Source of the DNA: Malurus cyaneus samueli
Taxonomy: Eukaryota > Chordata > Aves > Passeriformes > Maluridae
Assembly (NCBI GenBank): GCA_009741485.1
Contig: VKON01004078.1
Location: forward strand, 1 to 64,000
Direction: 5' to 3'
DNA length: 64,000 bases
Both the position numbers and the translations under genes were made by a program. The notes under the pieces are model-generated. The model was not told the DNA's origin. It was given only the letters and a program-made list of their open reading frames with translations, and made no database searches. Below, in pieces: positions 11,630-23,570 of this stretch; position 1 is the first letter of the stretch; the number at the start of each line of letters is the position of its first letter.

Positions 11630-12391
11630 TGATGCCCGCGAAAAAAGCCTAGAAAAAAACCCCATAGACCATGTCTATAGACACGTATTTGTTTATTGCA
11701 GTGCTGGTGTAGCGCTGGAGGTGAGGGGATTTTCTCCTCAATCCACCTGTCTTTCGCTTAAATTGGCAGGTATTTTACAGTAAGCATGGTGTAATTACCA
11801 TCGTCACTACACCCACCATCTATGGGCACGGAAAACATGATATCACAGTTCTGCAAGTACGCCTGCGTCATCCTCAATTCGTGGTCGTGGGGATCTCCCA
11901 CTAATAAGATACCACCATCTTCATCATGGTGGACTTTTCACCTTTGTCTTCAGGGCATGTGCAGTTGTGATGTCTGGTTTTTTCTAGCCCTCCAGTCTTA
12001 ATTTTTCAATTATTTTGCGACTGTCTTGTGCCTCTGCCAAGTTCTCATTAGTGCTTCTCTACTGTTCCTTGTTACAGCATCTACCTTCTACTTTCTTCAG
12101 AACTTTTCTGATTTATTCTCCTTGGCGATTTTTACGTGTTTATGTACTAATCCAGCTGGTTGGATAATCCAGCTGGTACACTATATGTTGCTAAAACACT
12201 ATTAAAAACTTAAATAGCAATATATAAAAGGTACTGTTGATAATATATTGAAAGCCGTACTTATATTTTAAATAATAGTAAAAAGTTATTACATTCTTAA
12301 TATTGATAATGTATAAAAAACTTTATAGAAAGTTTTCAATTAATAGCCTCAATAAGCACCTTGTCACTTTTGACATAAACTATAGATATCA
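11630..12391 (-). mobile_element. LTR-like element K, copy 2 (uninterrupted)
   Basis: TGATGCCCGCGAAAAAAGCC at left, ..CTATAGATATCA at right, 762 bp. It is collinear with copy 1 after removal of that copy's two inserts. The same AT-rich degenerate tandem array occupies about 12180-12340. It ends directly against the second CpG-island promoter. Confidence 0.6.
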
Positions 12392-13375
12392 CCTTCTCTG
12401 CTGAGGGAAGAGGCTGAGACGTGTGGGGTGAATGCCGCTTTGGCCCCGGCCGCCATCTTATCCATCCCGAGAGGGCAGAAAGTACTAAAAGGACCCCCGG
12501 AGGGCCGGAGTTTGGGAACAGGCAAGTACAGTAGAAACAGACCTAAACACCTCTACTCCTCCCCTAGCAGAAGAAGGGAAAGTATCATCACCCACCCCTC
12601 TTCCGCGGAGGTGATGTCACCATAAGCGCCTCTGATTGTCCTCGGCGGAAGTAGGTGACTTCGCGCGTGACGTCAGCGCGTCGTTGGGAGGCGAGGTGGA
12701 GGGAGGTAGACAATATGGCGTTCCTGGTTGAGGGGCTGGGGGCGTATACAGTGTGCGTTTCGGTACGGGGGGTGGTGCAGTGACTGCGGGGACAGCCGGA
12801 ACCGCCAGGTGCCGCGCAGGTAACGAGCGGGCCGGTAGGAATGGGAATGCAGATGCTGGTCTGGTGGGAGGCGCAGCCGGACGCTCCTCGGGCCCTCCGC
12901 TCCGCTGCCGCGTTAAACGTCGCTGCGCTTCTCTTATCCGGGGCGAGGGACTATCCCACACCAACTGTGATCAGCTGATGTGACGTCGGGCGCGGCGCTG
13001 CAAGGGCGCTGGCCTCTCGGGGGCGGGGGTTCGCATGTTGGGGCGCTCTCGCGTGGAGGGGAGTGAGCTTGTGAGCGCTGCGTTACTGTTTGGCCTCGCT
13101 CCACCTTCACGCCTTCGGTACTGCTTTTGAAGGTACCGTTTAATGGAGGTGCTGTACTAGCTATTGGGAAGGGAAGAGACTGAGATGTATATGTGGTAAC
13201 AACATATCAAAGTTGATACCCCGATTTCTTCAAGGCCGTATGCAGGATGGTGTTTACGTTGCAGTACACCAACTGTACTGACTTCAAGGTTTTTGTACAT
13301 GCAGAGCTGTGATTCAAAGAGTGTCAGTGATACTTTAAGATTGCCATTGCATTGGGTGATTTAAACTTTTTACAC
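12392..13375 (+). promoter_or_regulatory. CpG-island promoter and first-exon region, copy 2
   Basis: The island's upstream part is visible here: a YY1 site GCCGCCATCTT (12449-12459), an ETS-type CGGAAGT (12646-12652) and a CRE TGACGTCA (12668-12675). A possible first exon ends at 12819 (CGCAG|GTAACG). In this copy the ATG at 12715-12717 opens 22 codons beginning MAFLVEGLG. From 12495 onward it parallels 1-904, with many single-base indels between the copies. The set of sites is typical of a housekeeping promoter. The gene is not identified. Confidence 0.65.
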
Positions 13376-13812
13376 TGTCCTGGTTTCAGCTGGGATAGAG
13401 TTAATTTTCTTTCTCAGTAGCTGGTACAGTGCTGTGTTTTGAAGTTCAGATATGAGACATGCTGATACACACTGATGGTTTTGGCTGTTGCCTGAGCAGG
13501 GCTTACTGAGTCAAGGCTTTTAGTATCTCAGGCTCTCCTGGGCAGGTGCCAAGGAGCTGTGAGGGAGCATGGCCAAGACAGCTGATTGACTAGGCAAGGG
13601 ATATCCATTCCATAGAATGTCATGCTCAGTATATAAACTGGGGGGGGGGGTTGGCTTGGAGCCACCCCCCAGTTCTGCTCGGCGACCAGTGGCTGGGTCA
13701 GTGGTGGTGAGCAATTGAATTGTGCATCACTTGTTTCTCTTGGGTTTTATTCCCTTTTCTCTTTTTCATCATCATCATTATTATTATAATCGTTATTATA
13801 ATACTTGAAACT
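13376..13812 (+). mobile_element. ERV LTR, TGTCCTGGTTTC type, in promoter copy 2
   Basis: It starts TGTCCTGGTTTCAGCTGGGA at the same promoter position as the LTR at 905. It has a TATA-like TATATAAACTGGGG near 13630, followed by a G-run and ATT/CAT microsatellite near 13767-13800. The 3' part diverges from a full LTR, so the right edge is approximate. Confidence 0.7.
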
Positions 13813-16183
13813 TCAAAGGGAAAACCAAAGAAATCTTAGATATATGTGAATGAATAAATGTTTGTTTCTCTTTAGTGAATTAAACTTGAATTTTTAGACT
13901 ATTGTAGGAGTATACTGATTAGGTAAGGGACCTTATAGTTTATGTTGATGGATAAAAAAAATAATGATAAAAAAATCATCAAAACCATGTGGAAGAGTTT
14001 CATCTCCATTGTTTACATGGTGTTTTGCAGTGCGTGGTACTCACCCTAGAGACGAAATTCTCTAACAGAATAGGATTCAGGTTTCTGGACCAAATCCAAC
14101 AGACAACATGCCACATTCATACTCACACTGGCAGCAGAGCTGTTTTTGCTGGTGCTGGTGGCAAAAGTGCTTTAATGCCACAGAAGTCATCATCTTAGTC
14201 ATTCTCCTTTTTAATTGTATAAGCTTATGATTTTGTGTTGTTTCCACAAACTTTAGGGATTGGTAATTCAGGACATTCAGTATTGTTGTCAATTTCCAGT
14301 CTATATCATACGTTATTGACATCAACCCGTTCTCATATTTTACACTTGGTGCTGGGTTGAATATTTTGATAAATTAATCTGTGAGAAATTTAGTTTTACT
14401 TCTTAGACAAAACTGCTGTCCAGCCTTCTCTGGCATTTTGTTTCTAACATAATCACTCCCAGTCTTTTCAATCATAAATTCCAAAGCTTCAGCTGTCATT
14501 TTACAAGGATGCCTAAAGGCATGACTATCTATTTAAAAATTGATCTGTGCAATTCAGATCGCTGTCAGTGTAAATAAGGTCTAATGGAACTGTAATTGAA
14601 AGCTCTGGAAGAGGTTTTTGAAAACTATTATTTGAAGAAAAGGCAAAGANNNNNNNNNNNNNNNNNNNNNNNNNGAAGGGTGAGCTCACAGTTGTTGTGT
14701 GTTAACTACTTAGGTAGGTAATCCTCTCTGGTATGCAAGTGCATTGCTTCATGCTTTGATCCCATGACTTGGTTTGAATAACCTTATGTTCTGTGTCCCT
14801 AATGACCGTTCGAAGTCAGTATAGTTTTGTATGAGGTCTCCTAAGAGAAACTGAGCATTGGGATTTTCCCCTCTCTTAAATAATCCTTGCTTGCATAGGG
14901 AAGGCATTTTCTTTAATGTTAAGAAATACTGTCTTTCCTGTGGTTGGGAAATTTTGAAAGAACAGCTTCCATGTCCAGACTTTACAATGGTGGGGGTTTG
15001 TTTGTTTGTTTGTTTGTTTGTTTTCTCTCCTTTGTAAGGCTACAAGGTATTTTTTGAATCCTTTAAGCTTGCAATGTACTTGAAACACAGAAGTATATCA
15101 AATGGGAAGCAGAATATAATTTCTCTGACTTTGGTTTAAATCTTTTCTGGAAGGGAAAGCAAATTGTTCCAGAATGCCATGTTGCATTAGTAGTGTTACA
15201 GTTTTTAACTAACTGAGTTAAAATGGAAATTCTTAGCTTATATTTTCTCAACTGCATTTTGTGTCGGAAATTCTTACACCAGAGTAACATTTTAAGTGGG
15301 CATATCAGAACATGAGTCTTATACAAGAAGTAGTCAATTCTTCAGCTGGAATATGGTCTGATTATACTTAAGCTACTTAGCTATTGGTAGATGTTTTCAT
15401 GGAAGCTAGTAAAGAGTTGTGAGCTCCTGGTTAGTCTGATCTATGTTGCTGAAGATCAGCATTCATGATAACTATTTACTCGATTATGTGAAAGATTTGA
15501 TTTAAGCCCTTTCCTAATATATATGTTTGTGCTTGCACCATTTGGCATGTCTAGGCTAGCAGCAGATGAAGTCATGACTGAAATGACTGGTGAAGTTTGT
15601 TCCCTGAGTTTGTGAGGTTGGATTTCTAAGAGTACGTGTATGACCAGTTGTGTTAAGTGCTAGCAGCATGCTTAACCTAGACATAGAGATTGTGCTTTTT
15701 TGTTTAACTTGATTTGCTTAATCAATTCTGAACTCTAAATTAAAACTAGATTCCTAGTTTATAAACATTCTCTAAATTGTTAAAGCATTGTTAAATATTT
15801 GATTCATTCATAGTAGTATGAAGTCTTATGCTAATTAAGTTGAAGTAGCTAAATTTGTTCATAATTACTAGATGCTTTCCATCTGATTATTTTAAGCTCA
15901 CAACTGGTAGGCATTTGCTATTCAAGACTTTAGATATAGGAAAATAGTAGTTAAAAGCAGTTGCTCTGCTCATCAAATTTAGGACTTGTTTCGTTGCTGC
16001 ATTGTGAGATTATTATAGCCCTCACTAGTAGTACAAGTGCTGGATCATATTTTCTTGGGGTTTTTTTTCATAGAATGTAAGAATTGCACAGCATATTTAT
16101 ATTTTCTGCTATGGTTTATCATGCAAATGTCTGTCTTGCTGCTATTGTATTTCAAGGAGGGGGAAATGGTCTGGTTTACCACC
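13813..16183. other. Single-copy AT-rich DNA, no gene supported
   Basis: Intron-like sequence with only chance frames. It holds a (GTTT)n microsatellite at about 14996-15022 and the N gap at 14650-14674. Confidence 0.5.
14650..14674. other. Assembly gap (25 N)
   Basis: Twenty-five Ns. The gap at 54055 has the same length, so this is a placeholder of unknown true size. Confidence 0.95.
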
Positions 16184-16464
16184 TGTCCTGGTTTCAGCTG
16201 GGATGGAGTTCTTTTTTTCTTAGTAGCTGGTACAGTGCTGTGCTTTGGATTCAGTATGGGAATAATGCTGATAATACACTGATGTTTTGGCTGTTGCTGA
16301 GCAGGGCTTACCCTGAGTCAAGGGCTTTTCAGTGTCTCATGCTCTGCCAGGGTGGGGCTGCACAAGGAGCTGTGAGGGAGCATGGCCAAGACAGCTGATT
16401 TGAACTGGCCAAAGGGATATTCCATTCCTTAGATCATCATGCCTAGTATATAAACTGGGGGAAA
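16184..16464 (+). mobile_element. ERV LTR, TGTCCTGGTTTC type, 5' part
   Basis: The start matches the LTRs at 905 and 13376. It continues through the CAGTATGGGAATAATGCTGA region to TATATAAACTGGGG, then is cut by the start of another LTR at 16465. Confidence 0.8.
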
Positions 16465-16909
16465 TGTATTGGGTTTGCATGGCCAAGCTTTGGTAGCTGG
16501 GGGGCTACAGGAATGGCTTCTGTGAGAAGCTGCCAGAAGGTTTCTTCATGTCCGGCATAGGCAATCCCTGGCAGCTCCGAAGACAGATGTGCCACTGGTC
16601 AAGGCTGGGCCAATTAGAAATAGTGGTAATGCCTCTGTGATAACAGATTTAAGAACAAAGAAAAGAAAAGTGATTGTGCAGTTGTAATTGCAGTCAGTGG
16701 AGAAGGAGGGGGAGGAGGTGCTCTGGGCACTGGAGCCAAGATTCCTCTGCAGCCCATGGTGAAGACCATGGTGAAGGAGCTGAGCCCCTGCACCCCATGG
16801 AGATCCATGAGGATGCAGAGATCCATCTGCAGCTCCTGGAGGAGCCCCATGCCAGAACAGGTGGATGCCTGAGAGGAGGCTGTGACCCTGTGGGAGGCCC
16901 GTGGAGAGA
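16465..16909 (+). mobile_element. LTR family D, copy 2 (5' part only)
   Basis: It starts TGTATTGGGTTTGCATGGCC, closely like the sense start of the LTR at 24113-25176. It carries the beginning of the U3 GC-rich ORF region (AEIHLQ is visible in the plus frame at about 16815). It ends at a single N (16910), after which the 3.85-kb direct repeat begins abruptly. Confidence 0.7.
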
Positions 16910-16910
16910 N

Positions 16911-17390
16911 ACATCCTCTGGATCTTTAGAGACACTGTCATGGTTTAGATTACTATAGACAACTTCCAGCACTGGTAATTCTCTCAAGTACTGGATACCG
17001 TCATCTGCAGTGGTTTACTTCCCTGGGGATTTTGTAAGATCTTCCTTAAATGGATATCTTGCCCTCATGCTTGAGAGAAGCTGTTTCCACAGGCTGCAAA
17101 TTGCTCCTTCCTTTCCAATTCCTCTTTCAATTTCCCGATCTTTAGCAAGGGATCCCAGCTGTTTGGCTTCATGACCTTCTAATTGCTGACTATCGGCACC
17201 ATTATCCTAGCATTACAGCAGCCATGCAGAAATATGCTCACCTGGCTGGCAGCTATAATCTTTTTGTAAGTCTCGAAGTTCTGATGAGGTCAGGGACTGA
17301 GTAACTTCAGTTTCCTGTTTGACTTGCCTCAGTCCCGTCAATTTGTTGAAGGGCTTGCCTCTTGATTTAACCCCTCCAGATGAAAGCAAA
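16911..17390 (-). pseudogene. ERV gag fragment
   Basis: On the minus strand, frames such as SELRDLQKDYSCQPGEHI and EAKQLGSLAKDREI are the same type of gag sequence as the fuller gag remnant at 33886-34974. The fragment is truncated at 16911. It is joined directly, and non-canonically, to an RT fragment on its upstream side. Confidence 0.6.
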
Positions 17391-17506
17391 TTATGGCCTG
17401 CATTCTGCTGCCAGAGGGACTGAGAAAAATGCATTAGTGATATCAATTGTGACATTCCATTTGGCTGCTTTTGACTCCAGCTCATATTGGAGGTCCAACA
17501 TGTCTG
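17391..17506 (-). pseudogene. ERV reverse transcriptase fragment
   Basis: The minus frame contains ELESKAAKWNVTIDITNAFF, paralleling the start of the RT palm of the ERV at 63613-63700. It is only about 35 codons and is fused to gag downstream, which is the reverse of retroviral gene order. It therefore reflects recombination or deletion rather than a provirus. Confidence 0.7.
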
Positions 17507-17665
17507 GCCCACTCCCATCCCCTTTGATGGGGGAAGGAATGTCAGAGGGACAGCTCTGCTTGGCAGTAGCCAAAACACTGGTCTGTTATCAACACCCGTC
17601 CAGCTACTAATGCAAAGCACAGCACTGTAAGGGCTGTGAGCTTTACCTCAGTCAGACCCAATACA
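17507..17665 (-). mobile_element. 5' fragment of LTR family G
   Basis: The sense start TGTATTGGGTCTGACTGAGG (plus coordinate 17665 leftwards) matches the complete LTR at 21694-22257. About 160 bp are kept. Confidence 0.75.
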
Positions 17666-17925
17666 GGCAGTCAACAGCTCCTCCCAGTTTTGTATCATCT
17701 GTGAACTTGATTAGTATCCTTTCCAGTCCCGTGTCCAAGTCATTTATGAAGATGTTGAAGAGCACAGGGCCTAAAATGGAGCCCTGTGGAACCCCACTAG
17801 TGAGAGGTCACCAGTTTGATGTCACCCCATTGTGCCCAACCTGTGAGCCAGTTGCTCACCCATCACATGATTTGTGTAGCCTGTTGTGTGCTGGACAGTT
17901 TGTCTAGAAGGATCCTGTGAAAGAC
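17666..17925 (-). mobile_element. CR1 LINE reverse-transcriptase fragment
   Basis: The minus frame reads [19 protein letters not shown] with FTDDTKLG just after it; these are conserved CR1 RT stretches (the FINDLD codons lie near 17732-17752). It is a fragment only. Confidence 0.8.
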
Positions 17926-19040
17926 AGTATGACCAAAGTGGGGCATGACACACTGCGTAACTATAGGTGTATAATGTTAATGTAATGAATCCATATGGAA
18001 CAACAGTGAGAGATGCCATGCTTCTCTGAGAGTGTATGGAAGGGCTGCCTTCTGCTTTAACTTGGCATTGACTGATATATACTGAAGCAGAAGGTCTAGT
18101 TGCCCATTATGTCATGCTAAGCAATGGCACCATTTGAAGAATCAATTGCTCCTAATGTTTGTCACTGCTAGGAAGATGCTATCCAACATCTGTGTGTAAA
18201 GCCCTATATGTGGATGTTATTGCCATTGCTAGAGTGTTGTCTTGTAATCCAGTAATATGATCTGCATGCAGACCTACTCTTCAGGGGCTCTTCTCCATGT
18301 CTTTCCTACTCACATGTTCTGGAAATGTTTTTTAAAGTGCTGTTTTATTGATTCCTGTCCTGCTCTTCAGTCATTGCACTGGAAATAACTGAATTAGTTT
18401 GATGTTATGGACTGTTTTTCAAATTTAGATCTCTTGTTACAGTTGCTTGGATTTTTGATCCATGGAGTGTATATGCCACAGATATCTCATCCCTTCCTCC
18501 CTCCACTGTTGTCAGTGTAACCCCTACTCTGCATTTGGTTAAATGTAAGGTGACCACTTGTACTTATATCCCATAAGATGAAGACATGTCATTAAATTTG
18601 GTTTAACCAGTAAATATTGAAAATTGAATGGAAACTTCTTACCAGCGTTTGCTTTAAGGAGATAGTGGAGGCCGAAAGCTGGCATTGTGGCTTTACAGGA
18701 TCTGAATCTGAAATTCAGCCAATAATGGTGTATGCCTGAGACCTGGGGAAAACAGAAGGTCTGAAAGCCACATGGAGGAGGATGTTACATAACAACGCAA
18801 CTTGGTGCCTTGGAAAGGGAGAATGGAATGTTGAACAGAAAAGCAGATGCCGGACAGAAACAAAAATCAAAACATTAACGACACTGCAGCTTTTGCAAAC
18901 CACCAATCATATGCTGACGAGTAAAAAAGCGGCTGCCAACTAGCCAATAGATATTTGCCATAAAATGTGGGAAGACTTAGTATACACTTGTTGCTAAATA
19001 GATAAAAGGGGCTGTCGTGGGTATAAACCCGTTTTCCCTT
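17926..19040. other. Unclassified DNA inside the composite block
   Basis: About 1.1 kb, duplicated at 35511-36615. No protein domain or named repeat is visible. Its presence between a primer binding site and ERV coding scraps is unexplained; it could be captured host DNA. Confidence 0.5.
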
Positions 19041-19057
19041 ATCCGAGTCACGGCCCA
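19041..19057 (-). other. Retroviral primer binding site, tRNA-His type (one base lost)
   Basis: Plus-strand ATCCGAGTCACGGCCCA is four A's from the LTR terminus. It equals the 3' end of tRNA-His except for one missing base. The other copy (36623-36640) is exact. Confidence 0.75.
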
Positions 19058-19061
19058 AAAA

Positions 19062-20741
19062 TGTCGTGGTTTGAACTGGCCAAAGCCAAAGCACCCAACG
19101 CGTGCCACCGGAGAGGGCAGAAAGGAAAGCATCTACTACAAAATATGTTTTTTTAGATAACATAATGAGAGAAAGATATGTATATGCTCCAGAGAATGGT
19201 CAGACAGGCTGAATAACTTAAGTTGCAAAATAGATTTAATTACTAAAAGCTACTAAGAATACTACCGCAATGGGGAGGGAACAAGATAGGGGAAAATTAC
19301 AAGAGGAAGAAAAATAAAAATTGTTATTCTTTCCCGGACCCATCTCTTTCTCAGGTCCTCCCTCTCCACCCCTCCATGTCTTCCCACACACAAAAGGGCG
19401 CAGGATGAAATTTAAACATAGATCAAACTACTCATTACGGTTGTTGTCCGGCATCATAGGAGAAGCGTTCTTACAGGTCCAAGCTGTGGAAGGTCTTTTT
19501 CCCAAGAAACAGCCAGTGTATAACTGCTGATGGACGGATTCTTTTCTTTACCTTTGGAGAAGGAAAGAATGTTCTCCAAGGCCAACTGAATATTTCGGCA
19601 GCGTAAGGCCACTATCACAAATCTCCTGGCAGAATACATCTTCTTCTAAGCATCCACTTACTCCAGACATGGGCGGGGGCACCTCTTCCTCCCCGCAGAA
19701 CCACATTTCTTCTAAGCATCAACTCGCTTCAACTGTGTGGGGGGGCCAAGCCTCTTCCCCCTTTTTGGCTTATTGATCAGTTCAGCTCCTCATCATCCTC
19801 AAAAGGCCAGTGTAAACGCCCCACCGCGGAAAGACACACGAGACGCAGGCAGGTCCGGTTTCTTCTTATTAATCTTCGTATTCCAGCCCTTATAGCAATT
19901 TCAGCTCTTTCTTCTAGTGATTACAGCCCTTCTAACCCTGACTGGTACCAGCATGCTTTTTTATACACTTTCTTATCTTCCCGGGTTTGAAGAACACACC
20001 AATCAATGAGCCCTAGACATACATAACCAGATATTCTCCAATGTCCATGTAGCATATTCTAGTCTTTAATTGGTGGATAATTTCACTTTATCCAATCCCG
20101 TCATCTTCATGGCGTGGTACGTCAGCCAGCTCGAGTCTGCGCTGTTTATCCATGTCTGAGTCCAGGCTGCTTTCCAGCCCAACCCCACACATAGCTCTAA
20201 AATAGCAAAGCGCACAAGCAGGCCAGGTTGTTTTTTTTTCCCTCAGAGCAAGGTCGCTATCCTTTCTATACAGGTCTCTCATTAGAAATAGTCCTTTGAG
20301 AACAGCTTGTTTTCTCCATGTCCGAGCACCACAGCAACGGCACGGCACTGTCTTCTCCTTGCTGTGATCTTGGGTCTCCATTTTTTTTCTTACATCTCCT
20401 CACCCTCCTGCTCTGTTTTTCCCCAGTGCATGATACTAAAACTAAATACTAACAACCTAAAAGTTACATGGCGGCCGCCCCTATCTTGTTTTGAATTCTT
20501 AAGTACAAGACCATTCGTCATCACAGAGGTGTAACTAGCCTGTGCAATTGGCCCAGGCCTGACCAGCAGCCTTTCCATCAACCTCAGAGCCATAATGGAT
20601 TGGCTCTAAAACACAGGGGGTAGGGCTCCTTTTGCTGGAGAAGCAGGAGAAAGCTTCTAGAGCTTCCTCACAGGAGCCATCTTTGTGGTTTCTTGGTCCC
20701 ATCCCCCACCACCAAAAATCGGACCGAGTAAAACCATAACA
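19062..20741 (-). mobile_element. LTR family F, 5' LTR of the left composite block
   Basis: The plus strand starts TGTCGTGGTTTGAACTGGCC and ends ..GAGTAAAACCATAACA. Length 1680 bp, of which 410 bp (19811-20220) is a nested younger LTR. The primer binding site directly to its left identifies it as a 5' LTR on the minus strand. Related LTRs form the centres of both palindromes (46298-47151 and 58043-59720). Confidence 0.8.
19811..20220 (-). mobile_element. Nested solo LTR with 6-bp target duplication
   Basis: It starts TGTAAACGCC and ends ..CACAAGCA, flanked on both sides by GGCCAG (19805-19810 and 20221-20226). The palindrome-2 copies of LTR F lack this insert, giving the empty site. The antisense poly(A) signal suggests minus orientation. 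The 6-bp duplication fits a class II (beta/ERVK-like) integrase. Confidence 0.8.
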
Positions 20742-20874
20742 CAAATGAACTTATGTCCCAAATATACCGTCAGGATCATGAAGAAGGAATGGAGCTGTCC
20801 ATTATCATTTAAGAGCCTTAAATTCTTAACTAGCCCAAGCAGTATGTGCTTTTAGCAAGTGCAGTGTCTTTAAT

Positions 20875-21690
20875 CACAGAATCACAGAATATGCTGAATT
20901 GGAAGGGACCCACAAGGTCATCTAATCCAACTCCTGGCCCTGCACAGGACCATCCCTGAGAGTTACACCCTGTGCCCAAGAGTATTGTCCAAACCCTTCT
21001 TGAACTCTGTCAGGCTTGGTGCTGTGACCACTGCCCTGGGGAGCCTGTTCCAGTGCCCAACCACCCTCTGGGTGAAGAACCTTTTCTTAATATCCAACCT
21101 AAACCTTCCCTTACACAACATCGGGCCTTTCCCTTAGGTCCTGTCACTTGATACCAGAGAGGAGATCAGTGTCTGCCCCTTCTCTTCCCCTCACGAGGAA
21201 GTTGTAGACTGCAATGAGGTCTCCCCTCAGCCACTCCTCATACAGCTTCCTCTCAAGGCCTGTCACGGTCTTCACAGCCCTCCTTTGGATGCTCTCTAAT
21301 AGTTTAATATCTTTCTTATATTGTGGTGACCAAAACTGCTCACACTTTTCAAGGTGAGGCTGCATCAGTGTAGAGCAGAGCAGGACAATCCCCTCCTTTG
21401 CCCAGCTTGTGATGCTGGGCCTGTTACCCCCCAGGACACAGTTGGCCCTCTTGGCTGCCAGGGCACTGCTGACTCATTCAACTTTCTGTCAGTCAGGGCC
21501 TCCAGGTCCCTTTCTGTGACACTGCTTTCCAGCATCCCATTCCCCAGTCTGTCCATACATCCAGGGTTGTCCCATCCCAGGTGCAGAATCTGGCACTTTC
21601 CCTTGTTGATCTTCATATGGTTGGTGATTGCCCAGTCCTCTAATTTGTTGAGGTCTCTCTGCAGGGCCTCCCTGCCTTTGAGGGAGAGTA
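20875..21690 (-). mobile_element. CR1 LINE 3' end
   Basis: The plus strand starts with the antisense CR1 tail (TCACAGAATCACAGAATATG), then GGAAGGGACCCACAAGGTCA and the long conserved CR1 3' region (for example GTGAGGCTGCATCAGTGTAG, CACAGTTGGCCCTCTTGGCT). About 815 bp of the 3' part are kept. Confidence 0.9.
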
Positions 21691-21693
21691 GCG

Positions 21694-22257
21694 GGTTGAC
21701 CCTGGCTGGGTGTCAGGTGCCCACTAAATCGCTCTATCACTCCATTTCCCTCTGGGACAGGGGAGAGAATAAGATGGCAAACACCCAGCAGGGTGAGATA
21801 AAGCAGTTTTATTACAGTAAAAGAAAGAAATAAGCAGAACTTTGCAGACGCATAAGCTAAAGGGGAAAAAAGGTCCATCTCTACTTCACATTAGCAGAGA
21901 TGTTCGGACACTTCCCAGGAAGCAGGGCTTCAGCACGTATAACGGTTGCTCCGGAAGGCAAACATTGAAAACTCATGAATGCCCCCTCTTCCTCCTCTTG
22001 CTCTTAGCTTATATATCTGAGCTGACATCATATGGTATGGAATATTCCTTTGGGTAATTTGGTTCAGCTGGCCTGGTTGTGTCCCCTCCCAGGATCTTGC
22101 CCACTGCCATCCGCTTTGATAGGGGAAGGAATGTCAGAGGGACAGCTCTGCTTGGCAGTAGCCAAAACACTGGTCTGTTATCAACACCCTTCCAGCTACT
22201 AATGCAAAGCACAGCACTGGAAGGGCTGTGAGCTTTACCTCAGTCAGACCTGATACA
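21694..22257 (-). mobile_element. LTR family G, 3' LTR of a minus-strand ERV
   Basis: Sense start TGTATCAGGTCTGACTGAGG (at 22257), sense end ..CCAGCCAGGGTCAACC (at 21694); 564 bp. The sequence directly upstream in sense (plus 22258-22270) is a polypurine tract AAGGGGTGGAGA, so this is a 3' LTR. Confidence 0.8.
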
Positions 22258-22631
22258 ATCTCCACCCCTTATTCCATACCATTTGCATCATGCTCGGATC
22301 CCATATAATCTATATATTCTCATTACTAGACTTCTTTCTTACCCACACATACAGCTTAAACTACATCCTTAAACCATCCCTATACCAAACATAAATTTTA
22401 TTAACTACTGTCGCCTGTCCGTTCACATCCTGCCAGGTGGTCTCCATTCCAGCAGGATGTGGGGTCAGGACAGGAGAAATAGTACACTTGATGGTTGGGC
22501 ACCAACACCATCCCTGTTCATCATCACGTTCTTCTTGCTCCTCACAAAATTCCTTCTTCGTCACTTCATGTCACTCCTGCTGCTTTACCTCCTGCAACAT
22601 ACAACTTACACCATAAGTTATTCTTACCCCA
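22258..22631 (-). pseudogene. ERV 3' internal region between pol end and 3' LTR
   Basis: In minus-strand order it follows the integrase C-terminal remnant (23576 onward, interrupted by LTR H) and ends at the polypurine tract before LTR G. It is only about 370 bp, with no room for env. It holds a 67-codon frame (22361-22564) containing CTISPVLTPHPAGMETTWQD, whose role I do not know. Confidence 0.5.
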
Positions 22632-23570
22632 TGTTATGATCCAATTTAAGTAAAGAAAAGCAGAGGAAACGGTGTGAAAAAAGTGGACCGAATGAAAAAA
22701 GGTTCAAAATATTCCCAAAACGAGATAAAAGCCAAACAAGATTAAATGTCAATGCCAAAAAATTGATATACTTTATTTGATAGTAAAAGAGGCAAAGAGA
22801 AAGAAAGAGAGAAGAAAGAAAGAAATAGAAAGTGTGCAGGGGGGGGCAGGGGACAGAAAGAAGGTGACAGGGGTTGGATGGAAACATATGACCCTTCCGG
22901 GGATTCCAACGACGTCTCGTTGCTCCCCTCCATCCGGTCTTCTGGGTGGTGAGGGTCCCCGCCGATGCTGCCACTCCAAAGAGTATAGAATCCAGTGCAT
23001 TAATATACGTTTTGGGCCAGCTGGGAACACCCATGTCTCACCCCTGCAGGGGGCTTGGTTTGACACTGTCCTTTGCAACACTGTGGATTTGTTGCATCAT
23101 CTCTGGTGTAGGGTCTGGGGACCCCTTTGGGGGGTCTTTGGGCCATGACAGCCCTTCGACTGTCTACGTGGATCACCTTGTCCCGGGGTGCCAGGCCCCA
23201 CAGCTGAGCTCCTTTGCACAGCAGAGTACAGGCGTTTCTCTGCCTCTGACCACAGGCACACCCAATGCCTCTCTTTTCCCCTCCCCACCCTGTGGTGAGG
23301 GTCTGTGCTGGCCTGGCAGCTGATAGCCCTGGGGGAACAGTCCCCACCCAAAGTGCTAAGCATGATCCCTCTGTGAGTGTATTCTTCTCCCCAGCTCTGA
23401 GTTGTTCTGTATCTTATCTTTGATCAGCGAGCAGTGATCAGTGTAGCCAGGGTCCCTTTCAGGGTTTTTGGTGGCTTTCTCTTCAGCTTTTGTATAGTTT
23501 TGCTATAATATGCAAAAAGTCCGTCATGGAAATGTTTAAGTCATAAACTATAACATTTCAGTCTCTGACA
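22632..23570 (-). mobile_element. Solo LTR, family H, with 5-bp target duplication
   Basis: The plus strand starts TGTTATGATCCAATTTAAG and ends ..CATTTCAGTCTCTGACA; 939 bp. CCCCA flanks both sides (22627-22631 and 23571-23575). It interrupts the 3' end of the family-G ERV. Confidence 0.85.

Larger units (their letters stand above)
16911..20741 (-). repeat. Direct repeat, left copy: composite retroviral block
   Basis: It matches 34495-38361 in the same orientation along its whole length, with scattered small indels. The right edge is exactly the LTR terminus; beyond it the flanks differ. The left edge is the lone N at 16910. The content on the minus strand is LTR, primer binding site, about 1.1 kb of unclassified DNA, a CR1 piece, an LTR scrap, an RT scrap and a gag scrap. 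Confidence 0.85.

Noticed and set aside
12753..12983. 76-codon frame in promoter copy 2
   Set aside because: It crosses the likely splice donor at 12819/12820 and runs into the presumed intron; a related frame in copy 1 is shifted, so it looks like GC-driven chance.
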